Positions 37,892 through 47,012 are shown, counted from the stretch's first letter. The stretch: 64,000 bases of DNA from Bacteroidota bacterium (GCA_025361565.1 JANYKN010000104.1:34520-98519), one strand, 5' to 3'. Numbers and translations: made by a program. Notes: generated from the letters alone by a model not told the origin.

Positions 37892-38833
37892 TTAAAAATC
37901 TTTTAAGATGGTTTCTGCTATACTTTTATTGTCAACTTCTACATAGAGCTCTAATTCTCCAATCAGGAATAAGCTATCTCTTTCATTAACAAATACTGAA
38001 GGAATATCATTTTTAGCAAGAATCCGTTTAGCTGCTTGAGCATCCTCGATACTTACATAATTCTTCAGTATTACCCACTCCTTCAAGGTGTTTACTATGT
38101 CTATGGCACTTTCTTCTTTGTGCGCTTCAACAAATAATTCAACTTTCCCTGTATTGTCTTTCTTAATAATTGACTTAATATTATTTTCATTCAAAATATC
38201 CTCATCCATTTCAGCAAATCTAACATCACTATAGGTTCTGATTGAAATCCATCCATTAAGTTTAGAAAGTAAACTGTTTGCAATATCTACATCTTTTTCC
38301 TTTACAAATATCTCAATTTTCTCAAGGTGCAAATTTGAATCTTTTCGTTTTATAATGAAATTCTCAATATCGTTTTCATCCAATATGTCAGTCCTGTACT
38401 TGGTTTGGCTTACACTTTCGCAACTTAAAACCTTTTTCCAACCCTGAAGGTTTTCTTCTTTAAGAAATGGAATAATCCTCTCAAGTTCTTCATTACTAAC
38501 ATAAAGCTCAAAATTATCGAGAATATATTTTGAGTCTTCCTTCTTTTTTAAAATAGCGTGAATACCTTTTTGATTTAAAATCTCCCGGTATTTTCTCATT
38601 TGCTTTTCACCTACAAAGGAATTAATTTTTGTCAGTCCATTAAATTCTTCGATTAATTCTTTTGCTTTTGCCACATCAAATTCATTGACATAAAGCTCAA
38701 TTTCTCCCAATAGAAACAAACTATCCTTTTCATTAATTATTACACTTGGTATTCCATTATTCTCAAGTATATCTTTGCGCAATTCTGCTTGATGAATCCG
38801 ATCAAACGATTGAATTTTTACCCAGTCCTTCAT
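37892..38833 (-). CDS. Five-unit DUF2007-like repeat protein
   Basis: A 313-residue cytoplasmic protein made of five tandem units of about 60 residues (roughly 1-66, 67-129, 130-193, 194-254, 255-313). Each unit follows W-V/I-x..A-x-x-x-x-x-IL-x-x-N-x-I-x-S-x-I..ELYV, the ferredoxin-like DUF2007 pattern. Units 1 and 5 are closest: NEKDSLFLLGEIELYV against NERDSLFLIGELELYV. Single or double DUF2007 domains are common; five in a row is unusual. It starts the operon with cdsA and psd, but its role is unknown. Confidence 0.75.
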   Translation of the reverse strand: MKDWVKIQSFDRIHQAELRKDILENNGIPSVIINEKDSLFLLGEIELYVNEFDVAKAKELIEEFNGLTKINSFVGEKQMRKYREILNQKGIHAILKKKEDSKYILDNFELYVSNEELERIIPFLKEENLQGWKKVLSCESVSQTKYRTDILDENDIENFIIKRKDSNLHLEKIEIFVKEKDVDIANSLLSKLNGWISIRTYSDVRFAEMDEDILNENNIKSIIKKDNTGKVELFVEAHKEESAIDIVNTLKEWVILKNYVSIEDAQAAKRILAKNDIPSVFVNERDSLFLIGELELYVEVDNKSIAETILKDF

Positions 38834-39109
38834 AGTTATTGTTTTTATTTACAATCTGATTTTTTACTACTTTAAATATACTAAATTTTAAGTAATGTAG
38901 AATACAAATATCGTCATATTTTATACTAGCCTCAATTTATATCTACTACTTTTCAAAAACTAAAGAACTTTATAATAATATTAACATATTTATTTTGCGA
39001 AATTTTAAACTCAACTGAATTTTGTACATGTATATATTTAAATAGCAATACATTCGTTCAAATATACATTTCAAAAACACAATAAAGAAAAGCAATAAGT
39101 TTAAAACTT

Positions 39110-39751
39110 TTAATTTTTAAGTACAAAAACGATAAGCTGTTTTGGTCCATGCGCCCCTAAAATTAAGGTTTTTTCAATATCTGCTGTTCTCGAAGGGCCA
39201 GTTATATTTGTAATTTGAGATGGCAAATTATCGCCATATCTGGCATTTATTCCATCCAGGGCTTCTTCAATTTCTAAAACCAGCTGATTCTCTTGTGCAA
39301 TTACAATATGGATTTCGGGAAAAGAGAATATCCTTCTGGCACCGGCAAGTACCGAGCTTACCATTACACTACCAAATCGGGCAACCAGAAATTCGCATCC
39401 ACTTATTCCTGTCTTAATTTCATCTTCGTTTTTAAATTCTTCTGAAAAAGGTATTCCAGTTTCTTTGATAATTTCTAAATATTTTGGATCTGGCGAATAG
39501 CAAACAGCCAAATTTCGCTCGGAATGAATTTTTATTAGTTTTTCAACTAATTCTGCTTTATTTTGACAGAATGAAAATTCTCCATTGATTTTTATTAATT
39601 CTTCTTCAAAAATATCAACCAAAGGCCTGTCAGGAGTTACATAAATATTCATGTTCCCTAATCTTTCACCATCAATTCTCTTAAATTCGGCTTTTTTTAA
39701 TCCATTACGAATGTTCTGCAATATTTCCTCTCTTGCGCTTGAATTATCCAT
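39110..39751 (-). CDS. LUD-domain protein (LutC/YkgG-like)
   Basis: A 213-residue protein of the LUD family (LutC/YkgG), members of which take part in lactate oxidation. The ATG at 39751 (MDNSSAREEIL) is preferred; the longer frame adds 21 basic residues without family resemblance. Seen: REEILQNIRNGLKKA at the start, SGCEFLVARFGSVMVSS and the family ending ITGPSRTADIEKTLILGAHGPKQLIVFVL. lutA and lutB are absent from the window, so lactate use is not established. I recall a LUD gene between ftsH and cdsA as a common Bacteroidota order. Confidence 0.88.
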   Translation of the reverse strand: MDNSSAREEILQNIRNGLKKAEFKRIDGERLGNMNIYVTPDRPLVDIFEEELIKINGEFSFCQNKAELVEKLIKIHSERNLAVCYSPDPKYLEIIKETGIPFSEEFKNEDEIKTGISGCEFLVARFGSVMVSSVLAGARRIFSFPEIHIVIAQENQLVLEIEEALDGINARYGDNLPSQITNITGPSRTADIEKTLILGAHGPKQLIVFVLKN

Positions 39752-40059
39752 AAGTATATGTATTGTTTTCCTATTGAATTTCTTTTTACTGATACTAAAA
39801 TGAACAAATTTCATTTTAATCAGCTAAAAGTTCAGTCGGTAAAAATAACTAAAAAAACAAGAAATGGATAAATCGACTTATATTAAATAAGGAAGATTAT
39901 TTTGAGCGGAGAAAACAAATTAATTTCAAAAAAAACATTTGTTTGAGATCCATCCTACGATTTTAAAAGTCAAATACTGAATCAAGGATTATTCAACAAT
40001 CTAATATCCTTACACTTACTAACAATATTTCCATCATTAAAAATAATTTCATGCACCAA

Positions 40060-40127
40060 ATGTGTGAATATTGTAAGTTATTCCAAAAGTTATGTAACAC
40101 TTACCAGACAGAAGGGCTGTACTTTTG
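40060..40127 (+). promoter_or_regulatory. Island promoter A: two-part element plus -7 box
   Basis: ATGTGTGAATATTGTAA begins at 40060 and TATGTAACA at 40091; 21 bases after the TGTAAC lies TACTTTTG (40120-40127), a TAnnTTTG box. The same arrangement occurs at 42337, 47013 and 53290. The second half-site takes the place of the -33 element, as expected of an activator-dependent promoter. It drives the gene at 40165. Confidence 0.75.
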
Positions 40128-40164
40128 CTTTGTAATTATTAATAGACATACTAAAACTTTAACA

Positions 40165-40593
40165 ATGAAAAAAATAATCTTAGCAATCGCAGTATCTTTC
40201 ATACTGATAGTTGTATTTCTAATAAGCCGCAATACTACAGCTGAAAAGATAGAAAAAGCAGAAAATGAAATAGTGGAAGCCAACAATGATTTGGATCAAG
40301 CAAATCAGGAATATATTGCAGATATGGAAAAATACAAGCAAGAAGCCGCAGCAAAAATTGCAGCGAACGACAAAAGCATTTCTGATTTTAATGCACGTAA
40401 AGAATATAAGAAAGACAAGGCCACTGCGGAATATGCAAATAAAATTGCTGAACTCGAACAAAAAAACAGTGACATGGGAAAGCAAATGGACGATTACAAA
40501 GCCCAAGGAAAAGATAAATGGGAAAAATTCAAGGAACAATTTAACATTGAACTGGATAAAATGGGAAAAGCCCTTAAAGACATAGCCAAATAA
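40165..40593 (+). CDS. Helical coiled-coil stress protein (sll1863-like), exported or membrane-anchored
   Basis: A 142-residue protein. I use the ATG at 40165 (MKKIILAIAVS), which lies 37 bases after the -7 box of promoter A; the longer frame starts inside that promoter. One hydrophobic N-terminal segment (about 4-20) is followed by charged helix throughout, rich in Glu, Lys and Ala (KIEKAENEIVEANNDLDQAN, AAAKIAANDKSI, KIAELEQKNSDMGKQM). It resembles the sll1863-type stress proteins of Bacteroidota as I recall them, without certainty. It leads the operon with an OMP and three small membrane proteins. Confidence 0.65.
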   Translation: MKKIILAIAVSFILIVVFLISRNTTAEKIEKAENEIVEANNDLDQANQEYIADMEKYKQEAAAKIAANDKSISDFNARKEYKKDKATAEYANKIAELEQKNSDMGKQMDDYKAQGKDKWEKFKEQFNIELDKMGKALKDIAK

Positions 40594-40661
40594 TAGGCCT
40601 TAAAAAATTTAAAAAAATCGGAAATACCAATCAATTTATTATAAACTTAATAATATAAAAA

Positions 40662-41276
40662 ATGAAAAAATTAATTTTAATTATTTTGGCTGCCGGCTTT
40701 ATAGCTGGTAATATTAGCGCCCAAAGTAGCAGAACACAGATAAAAATTGGTTTAAAAGCAGGTATAAATTACTCAAATGTATACGACGAAGTGGGCGAAC
40801 AATTTGAGGCAGATGGCAAATTTGGTTTTGTGGCAGGCGGATTTTTATCAATCCCTTTAGGTAAATTTCTAGGTGTTCAACCTGAAATACTGTTTTCTCA
40901 AAAAGGGTACCAAGGAACCAGCTATATTTCTGGAATAGGTTATAAATATAATCGAACCACAAATTTTATTGATATTCCGTTACTTATAGCGCTAAAACCA
41001 TCCAGTAAACTGACACTGTTGGCCGGCCCTCAATATTCATACTTAATAAAACAAAAGGATAAATTTGACAATACCACACAGGAGCAAAATTTTACAAACA
41101 ACAATCTACGTAAAAATATTTTATGTTTCATTGGCGGTTTTGATATCAACATGACCAACATAACGATAGGTGCCAGAGCCGGATGGGATTTACAAAACAA
41201 CAATGGTGATGGAACAACTTCGATTCCCCGATATAAAAACGTATGGTATCAGGCTACAATTGGAATCAGGTTGTAA
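40662..41276 (+). CDS. Outer membrane beta-barrel protein (PorT/OMP_b-brl_2 type)
   Basis: A 204-residue protein with a clear signal peptide (MKKLILIILAAGFIAGNISAQ) and a mature part starting RTQIKIGLKAGINYSNV. Repeated amphipathic strands (GFVAGGFLSIPLGKFLGVQPEILFSQKGY, FIDIPLLIALKPSSKLTLLAGPQYSYL) end in YQATIGIRL, as in small eight-strand porin-family barrels of Bacteroidota. It lies 69 bases after the coiled-coil gene under promoter A. Function unknown; similar proteins are often stress-induced. Confidence 0.82.
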   Translation: MKKLILIILAAGFIAGNISAQSSRTQIKIGLKAGINYSNVYDEVGEQFEADGKFGFVAGGFLSIPLGKFLGVQPEILFSQKGYQGTSYISGIGYKYNRTTNFIDIPLLIALKPSSKLTLLAGPQYSYLIKQKDKFDNTTQEQNFTNNNLRKNILCFIGGFDINMTNITIGARAGWDLQNNNGDGTTSIPRYKNVWYQATIGIRL

Positions 41277-41454
41277 TAAATTGATTAATTGTCCTGATTG
41301 TGCCGATCAAATTACATTCAGGCCAATTTAATTCAATTCGAAAAATAAATGTATTGGATGAATCAATCATATATAAACAATTTAGATTGCACAATCGATT
41401 ATTCTGTAAGGATTTAGCACTTCAAAATTACAGATTCAAGTAACAAAAAAAATA

Positions 41455-41619
41455 ATGGAAAATCTATTTTATGTAATCGCTACAATTTTATTTTTTGCCT
41501 GGGCAATCGGTCTTTTCGGCAATGGTGCCAGAAGCATTGTAATTGTTTTGCTTGTGATTGGATTTTTTGCATTACTTCTAAGGCTTTTTCAAAGTAAAAT
41601 ATTTAAATCAAATCAATAA
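41455..41619 (+). CDS. lmo0937-type small membrane protein
   Basis: A 54-residue protein (MENLFYVIATILFFAWAIGLF..., stop at 41617) with two hydrophobic helices around a GNGAR turn and a short basic tail. It matches the small lmo0937 family, in which the first helix ends ..WAIGF and the second ends with Arg/Leu-rich residues. It lies in a same-strand array with a second copy at 41972. Members are often found in stress-induced clusters; function unknown. Confidence 0.75.
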   Translation: MENLFYVIATILFFAWAIGLFGNGARSIVIVLLVIGFFALLLRLFQSKIFKSNQ

Positions 41620-41630
41620 AAATATACAAA

Positions 41631-41951
41631 ATGAAAAAATTAACTCTTTTATTTATGGTTATTGGCATGTTGATGGTTTTTAACCCAATACAATCAATGG
41701 CTAAAGAAATAGAAACACCCAATTCTTTGGTTGATCCAAAGGCAGCTGAAACAGTAAAAGCCAATTTGTTGATACTTCGTTTAAACGAAATAAAAACCAT
41801 GGATAAATCAAATATGAAATCTTCGGAAAAGAAAGTTTTGAGAAAAGAAGTGCGCTCAATCAACCATGAACTCCATTCCATGGGCCAAGGAGTATATATT
41901 TCAGTTGGTGCTGTTATCATTATTGCATTGTTGTTAATCCTTTTATTCTAA
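41631..41951 (+). CDS. Small exported protein with C-terminal membrane segment
   Basis: A 106-residue protein with a signal peptide (MKKLTLLFMVIGMLMVFNPIQSMA) and a helical charged middle (ILRLNEIKTMDKSNMKSSEKKVLRKEVR at about 48-75). It ends in a hydrophobic tail GVYISVGAVIIIALLLILLF (about 87-106). The pattern 'KS-EKK-LRKEVR..GG-VYIS-GAIIII-LLLI' is one I recall from uncharacterised Bacteroidota proteins next to lmo0937-type genes. Twelve bases separate it from the preceding gene. Function unknown. Confidence 0.75.
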   Translation: MKKLTLLFMVIGMLMVFNPIQSMAKEIETPNSLVDPKAAETVKANLLILRLNEIKTMDKSNMKSSEKKVLRKEVRSINHELHSMGQGVYISVGAVIIIALLLILLF

Positions 41952-41971
41952 TCATTTAAAAAATACTAACA

Positions 41972-42127
41972 ATGGGAAATTTACTTTATATAATCGCAGT
42001 TATCCTTGTGGTTTTATGGGCAATTGGATTTATCGGATATAGCGCCGGTGGACTTATTCATATCCTACTTGTAATTGCAATAATTGCAGTAATACTTAGG
42101 TTAATTGATGGGAAAAGAATATTTTAA
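41972..42127 (+). CDS. lmo0937 family membrane protein (second copy)
   Basis: A 51-residue protein, MGNLLYIIAVILVVLWAIGF..., with two hydrophobic helices and the family motif AGGLIHILLVIAIIAVILRLIDGKR. It is closer to the family consensus than the copy at 41455, whose second half lacks the GGLIH motif. The two copies flank the 106-residue protein. Last gene before the terminator at 42157. Confidence 0.85.
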   Translation: MGNLLYIIAVILVVLWAIGFIGYSAGGLIHILLVIAIIAVILRLIDGKRIF

Positions 42128-42156
42128 CACTTTTAAAAAACTAATAACATTAAACC

Positions 42157-42205
42157 TCCATATAGGAAAAGCTTCTTCACACAAGTAGCTTCCTATATGG
42201 ATTTT
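42157..42205 (+). terminator. Terminator of the small-membrane-protein operon
   Basis: TCCATATAGGAA plus AAGCT (42157-42173) pairs with AGCT plus TCCTATATGGA (42187-42201), giving a stem of about 15 bp with a bulge, followed by TTTTA. Confidence 0.85.
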
Positions 42206-42336
42206 ACGCTAAACAAATCACAAAATAATTCAAAGCCTGGTTTTGAAGATCTTTCGGTCTAAAAGGGCAGAATTCTATCATTGGCATAATCCTCTTTTAC
42301 ATATTGAAACAATATTTCTTTTGACATTTATCACAA

Positions 42337-42403
42337 ATGTGTGAATAATGTAACTCTTAACTTTAATTGTGTAACGCTTTTACATCAAATTGGCGTACCT
42401 TTC
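42337..42403 (+). promoter_or_regulatory. Island promoter B, ahead of the AraC regulator
   Basis: ATGTGTGAATAATGTAA at 42337-42353, TGTGTAAC ending at 42375, then after 20 bases TACCTTTC (42396-42403), one base off TAnnTTTG. Its position before the AraC-type gene suggests that the regulator acts on its own promoter. That link is inference. Confidence 0.7.
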
Positions 42404-42623
42404 CAAATGTTGAGATGAATATTTGCAAAATCTTCATATAGTGTATTTATTTCATAATTAACCACTTGCCTTATTTTAGCAATTTAATTAAATGATATTC
42501 TTGACTTAATAAAGAACAAAATCAAAAGAAACCGCTATCCACAAATCAATTTTCCTGAACAAAAGGCATTGATTTAATGAGAGTAAGCAACTTTTTATTG
42601 GAATAATATAAAACAAAAACAGC

Positions 42624-43205
42624 GTGAAAATATATATCAAGTACATGGTAAGCGAACGCTGCAAAATGGTAGTTAAGGAAGAGCTAAGAAATCTAGGATT
42701 GCACTTTATTGTGGTAGATTTAGGCGTGGTAGAAATAATGGAAGACCTTACTGAAGAACAAAATAAACTAATAAAAATTGCTTTGCATAAATCGGGATTG
42801 GAATTGATGGACGATAAAAAAGCAATTCTCATTGAAAAAATCAAGAATGTAATTATTGAAATGGTTCACAGATCAGATGAATTGCCCAAAACAAATTTCT
42901 CAGACTTTTTAAGCGAAAAATTAAAGTACGATTATACTTATATGGCCAATTTATTTTCAGAAGTTCAAGGAACAACAATCGAACATTTCATCATATCCCA
43001 CAAGATTGAACGGATAAAAGAATTGATTATTTATGACGAATTAAATATTACAGAAATTGCATGGAAGATGAATTATAGCAGTGTAGCCCATTTATCCAAT
43101 CAGTTTAAAAAAGTTACCGGGCTCTCCCCTACTCATTTCAAACAATTAAAAGACAAAAGGCGCAGTCCGATTGAAGAAGTTGGAGATACTGACCATAATA
43201 ATTAA
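42624..43205 (+). CDS. AraC-family transcriptional regulator with N-terminal ferredoxin-like domain
   Basis: A 193-residue DNA-binding protein. The GTG at 42624 is kept because the product then starts MKIYIKYMVSERCKMVVKEEL, the start I recall for this Bacteroidota subgroup. Residues 1-65 form a small alpha/beta domain resembling HMA/ferredoxin folds. Residues about 75-180 are the AraC double helix-turn-helix, with ITEIAWKMNYSSVAHLSNQFKKVTGLSPTHFKQLK as the second, most conserved motif. A hybrid histidine kinase starts 35 bases later and a response regulator follows. The likely target is the shared two-part promoter element. Confidence 0.88.
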   Translation: MKIYIKYMVSERCKMVVKEELRNLGLHFIVVDLGVVEIMEDLTEEQNKLIKIALHKSGLELMDDKKAILIEKIKNVIIEMVHRSDELPKTNFSDFLSEKLKYDYTYMANLFSEVQGTTIEHFIISHKIERIKELIIYDELNITEIAWKMNYSSVAHLSNQFKKVTGLSPTHFKQLKDKRRSPIEEVGDTDHNN

Positions 43206-43240
43206 AATATACTTTGCGGAGGCAACATAAAAAATATAAA

Positions 43241-46200
43241 ATGTACACAGAATCCCATTACGCAAGAAGCCTGATTGAAGCCAGCTTGGATCCGCTGATT
43301 ACAATAAATACCGAAGGCAAAATTACCGATATGAACGAAGCATTGGCCCACATTACAGGTATGACACGCGAAAAACTAACCGGTACAGACTTTTTCGATT
43401 ATTTTACGGAACCACAAAAGGCACGAGAAGTTTATCAGGAAGTTTTTGCTAAAGGCTCTGTTGCCGATTCGCCACTCACGCTTCACCATAAAAACGGAAA
43501 GCTTACCGATGTATTATTTAATGGATCGGTATATAAAGATGACAAAGGAAATATACTGGGTGTAGTAATCGTTGCAAGGGATGTAACTGCCCAAAAATTA
43601 CTTTCAAAATACTCTTTGAGCCTAATAGAGGCCAGCCTAGATCCATTGATCACAATAAGTACAAAGGGTAAAATAACGGATATGAATCAGGCTTTCGTGA
43701 ACATTGCCGGATTAACCCGTCAAAAGCTCACTGGGACTGATTTCTTTAACTATTTTACAGAACCCCAAAAAGCACGCGAAGTTTACCAGGAAGTGTTTGC
43801 TAAAGGATCAATTGCTGATTTGCCACTTACTCTTCGCCATAAAAAGGGTAAGCTCACAGATGTATTATTCAACGGTTCGGTTTATAGGGATGACAGAGGA
43901 AATGTACTTGGGGCAGTGGTAGTGGCAAGAGACATTGCTGAACAAAAATGGGCAATGGAATTAAGTTTGGCCAACAAAGAACTCGCTTTTCAAAACGACG
44001 AAAAAGAAAAACGAGCCGTTGAACTTCGAATAGCAAACAAGGAACTAGCTTTTCAAAACCACGAAAAAGAAAAACGCGAAGTTGAATTGCGAATAGCAAA
44101 TAAAGAACTTCAATTTCAGAACGAAGAAAAAGAAAAACGGGCAGCCGAGTTAGCAATTGCTGGCTTAGAACTTGATTTCCAAAATGAAGAAAAAGAAAAG
44201 CGTGCAGCAGAATTACTAATTACGGATAAAGAACTTGTATTTCAAACAAGAGAGAAAGAAAAAAGTGAAATTGCCAATATTGAACTTGAAGCAATTGGTA
44301 AGTCTTTAAAATTAGCTTCGCAATATTCGCTCAGTCTTATCGAAGCCAGTCTCGATCCATTGATTACAATCAATACTAAAGGCAAAATTACCGATATGAA
44401 TCAGGCTTTGGCCAACATAACTGGAATGACGCGCGAAAAACTAACAGGCACAGACTTCTTCAACTATTTTACAGAGCCTCAAAAGGCTCGTGAAGTATAT
44501 CAGGAAGTTTTTGCCAATGGTTCAGTTGCAGACTCACCGCTTACCCTTAAACATAAAGATGGAAAATTGACTGATGTTCTTTTCAATGGTTCTGTTTATA
44601 AAGATGACCTTGGAAACGTGTTGGGTGTTGTAATTGTTGCAAGGGACGTAACAGAACAAAAAAGAATTGCAACTGAATTATTAGAAGCCAAAGAGCTTGC
44701 CGAATTGGCTGCAGGAATAGCAGAAGAAGCCAAAAGCAAAGCCGAAAGCGCAACATTGATTGCAGAAAATGCAGTGAAAGCAAAACAGCAATTTCTGTCA
44801 AATATGAGTCATGAAATTCGTACTCCAATGAATGCAATTATTGGATTTACGAAGGTAGTTTTGAAAACAGAATTGACGGCAAAACAAAAAGAGTATTTGC
44901 AAGCCATAAAAATGAGTGGAGATTCATTGATAGTCTTGATTAATGATATACTAGATTTGGCAAAAGTAGATGCAGGGAAAATGACATTTGAACAAACACC
45001 TTTTAAAATGGCATTTTCCATATCTGCCATGCTTCATTTATTCGAGACAAAAATCCAGGAAAAAAATTTAGCCTTGGAAATTGAATATGACAACAAAATA
45101 CCCGATGTTCTTGTTGGTGATCCAGTACGTTTGCATCAAATCATTTTAAATCTTGTAAGCAACGCTGTAAAATTTACACCAAAAGGCAAAATCACTGTAA
45201 GTGTTAGACTTTTAAGCGAAGATAAAGAGAAAGCCACCATTGAATTTTCAGTTACAGATACTGGAATTGGAATACCTGAAAACAAAATCGATAATATTTT
45301 TGAAAATTTCCAGCAGGCATCGAGCGGAACTTCAAGGCTGTATGGTGGCACAGGATTGGGCCTTGCAATTGTTAAGCAATTGGTGGAACCACAAGGCGGA
45401 AGCATCCGTGTTATAAGCAAAATTGATGAAGGATCCACTTTTAGTTTTACCTTGAGCTTTTTAAAAACAGATGACAAAGCCGAATTGGAAACAGGGCTCG
45501 AAGAATTGGATATTGAAATCAAAAACATTAAAGTTTTGGTAGTTGAAGATATTGCACTCAACCAATTACTGATGAAAACATTGCTTGATGATTTTGGGTT
45601 TGAACGTGATATTGCCGACAACGGAAAAATAGCCATTGAGAAACTACAATTTAAAACATACGATGTTATTTTAATGGATTTACAAATGCCAATAATGAAT
45701 GGGTTTGAAGCCACAGAATACATTCGTAAACAAATGAATTCCAAAATCCCGATTATCGCATTAACTGCCGATGTAACCACAGTGGATTTGGCAAAATGTA
45801 AAGCAGTTGGAATGAACGATTACATTGCCAAACCAGTAGACGAAAGATTGTTATACAGTAAAATAGTTAATTTAGTCAAGAAACCTTTACTTGTAAAATA
45901 TAGTAGGTCGGAAGAAAATGTATTGATTGAAAGTAAAAAGTCGAGATGCATCGACCTGGAATATTTAATCCATCGAACAAAATCAAACCCCATGCTAATG
46001 ATGGAAATGATATCACTCTATCTGGAACAAACACCACCATTAATCAGGGCAATGAAACTTGGCTTACAAGAAAAGGATTGGAATTTGTTGCATGCGGCAG
46101 TTCATAAAATGATACCTTCATTTTCTATAATGGGTATTAGTCCTGATTTTGAAAACATGGCTAAAAAAGTCCAAGAATATGCTGGAACACTGCAGCAGTC

Positions 46201-46303
46201 TGATGTAATACATGATATGGTTTTGCAAATTGGAAACGTTTGCACACAGGCATGTAATGAATTGGAAGAAGAGTTTATCAAAATCAAAAATGCCAGTTCA
46301 TAA
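43241..46303 (+). CDS. Hybrid histidine kinase with three near-identical PAS domains, REC and HPt
   Basis: A 1020-residue cytoplasmic sensor kinase; no membrane segment is seen. I use the ATG at 43241, since the TTG upstream gives only nine basic residues more. Order: PAS 1 (about 10-119), PAS 2 (127-236), five 21-residue coiled-coil repeats with ANKELAFQN..EKEKR (238-342), PAS 3 (365-474), HisKA with SHEIRTP and His524, HATPase with NLVSNAVKF, DTGIGIP and GGTGLGL, REC with Asp813 in ILMDLQMP, and HPt with His955 in AAVHKMIPSF. A complete phosphorelay is present. Between the AraC gene and a stand-alone response regulator. Confidence 0.95.
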   Translation: MYTESHYARSLIEASLDPLITINTEGKITDMNEALAHITGMTREKLTGTDFFDYFTEPQKAREVYQEVFAKGSVADSPLTLHHKNGKLTDVLFNGSVYKDDKGNILGVVIVARDVTAQKLLSKYSLSLIEASLDPLITISTKGKITDMNQAFVNIAGLTRQKLTGTDFFNYFTEPQKAREVYQEVFAKGSIADLPLTLRHKKGKLTDVLFNGSVYRDDRGNVLGAVVVARDIAEQKWAMELSLANKELAFQNDEKEKRAVELRIANKELAFQNHEKEKREVELRIANKELQFQNEEKEKRAAELAIAGLELDFQNEEKEKRAAELLITDKELVFQTREKEKSEIANIELEAIGKSLKLASQYSLSLIEASLDPLITINTKGKITDMNQALANITGMTREKLTGTDFFNYFTEPQKAREVYQEVFANGSVADSPLTLKHKDGKLTDVLFNGSVYKDDLGNVLGVVIVARDVTEQKRIATELLEAKELAELAAGIAEEAKSKAESATLIAENAVKAKQQFLSNMSHEIRTPMNAIIGFTKVVLKTELTAKQKEYLQAIKMSGDSLIVLINDILDLAKVDAGKMTFEQTPFKMAFSISAMLHLFETKIQEKNLALEIEYDNKIPDVLVGDPVRLHQIILNLVSNAVKFTPKGKITVSVRLLSEDKEKATIEFSVTDTGIGIPENKIDNIFENFQQASSGTSRLYGGTGLGLAIVKQLVEPQGGSIRVISKIDEGSTFSFTLSFLKTDDKAELETGLEELDIEIKNIKVLVVEDIALNQLLMKTLLDDFGFERDIADNGKIAIEKLQFKTYDVILMDLQMPIMNGFEATEYIRKQMNSKIPIIALTADVTTVDLAKCKAVGMNDYIAKPVDERLLYSKIVNLVKKPLLVKYSRSEENVLIESKKSRCIDLEYLIHRTKSNPMLMMEMISLYLEQTPPLIRAMKLGLQEKDWNLLHAAVHKMIPSFSIMGISPDFENMAKKVQEYAGTLQQSDVIHDMVLQIGNVCTQACNELEEEFIKIKNASS
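43268..44662 (+). repeat. Three 330-bp PAS-coding repeats and a five-unit 63-bp repeat
   Basis: Units 43268-43597, 43619-43948 and 44333-44662 encode 110-residue PAS copies that differ at few positions. The first and third are almost the same protein. Between the second and third, 43952-44266 encodes five 21-residue units of a coiled-coil repeat. The codons differ more than the residues, which argues for old duplications kept similar by selection rather than recent copying. Confidence 0.8.
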
Positions 46304-46437
46304 ATTTTTGATAATAGAATAAACAAAAACGATAAACATTGCAACCCTTTAACAAAATTATTTTTCATACCGCAAAAACAGTAAAAAAGAACGATAAGAT
46401 GTAAGCAATTATATCAGACTTAAAAAAATATGAACTA

Positions 46438-46872
46438 ATGAAAAACGAAAATAAAATACTTCTCTTCCTGGTAGACGACGATGCCTTATTTTTAAAATCG
46501 CTGGAAATTGATTTTCTCGGACATGGTGATTTTATCATTGAAACATTTTCAACAGGCGAATTTTGCATGGCTAGCCTTTCCCACAACCCTGATGTAATCA
46601 TCTTGGATTATCACCTTGATGGAATCAATAAAAATGCGATGAACGGAATTGAAACATTGGATAAAATAAAATCCTTCAATCCTGATATTCCAGTTGTGAT
46701 GCTATCTTCTCAGGACAAAATTGATGTTGCAATAAGTTGTATGCATCACCGTGCATTTGATTATGTGGTAAAAAGCGAAACAGCTTTTATCCGTTTGCAA
46801 AAAATTATTACTTCTATTTTTCGCTACAAAAAAATGGAAAAAGAGCTGAGTTGGTATATGGACAGAATGTAA
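46438..46872 (+). CDS. Single-domain response regulator
   Basis: A 144-residue REC domain without an output domain. Seen: the acidic pair in FLVDDDALF (residues 9-17), the phospho-acceptor Asp in VIILDYHLDG (about 58), Ser/Thr in VVMLSSQD and Lys in YVVKSE. The last 15 residues (RYKKMEKELSWYMDRM) are helical. It follows the hybrid kinase by 134 bases and ends at a strong terminator, so it is probably a partner of that kinase, via His955 of the HPt domain. Confidence 0.92.
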   Translation: MKNENKILLFLVDDDALFLKSLEIDFLGHGDFIIETFSTGEFCMASLSHNPDVIILDYHLDGINKNAMNGIETLDKIKSFNPDIPVVMLSSQDKIDVAISCMHHRAFDYVVKSETAFIRLQKIITSIFRYKKMEKELSWYMDRM

Positions 46873-46953
46873 GCCTTAATATAGCAATGCCTTAGAAAAT
46901 CTCCATCTTTGCGATTCCATATTTGAGTATGTTGACATTTGCAGTATAAAAGT

Positions 46954-46990
46954 GGCTGCCTCAAAAATAATTTTGGGACAGCCTTTTTTA
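46954..46990 (+). terminator. Terminator of the AraC-kinase-response regulator operon
   Basis: GGCTGCCTCAAAA (46954-46966) and TTTTGGGACAGCC (46971-46983) form a 13-bp stem with one mismatch and one wobble, loop ATAA, followed by TTTTTTA. Confidence 0.88.
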
Positions 46991-47012
46991 TGGATTGATG
47001 TGCCATATATCC

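Larger units (their letters stand above)
42128..42623. other. Regulatory gap: terminator, promoter B and long leader
   Basis: 496 bases holding the terminator at 42157, promoter B at 42337 and a leader of roughly 220 bases before the AraC gene. The leader has no strong hairpin; an eight-codon frame (MNICKIFI) starts shortly after the promoter and could be chance. Confidence 0.5.

Noticed and set aside
43952..44266. Regularly spaced 63-bp direct repeats, CRISPR-like at first sight
   Set aside because: They are in-frame coiled-coil units within the hybrid kinase, without spacers or cas genes.
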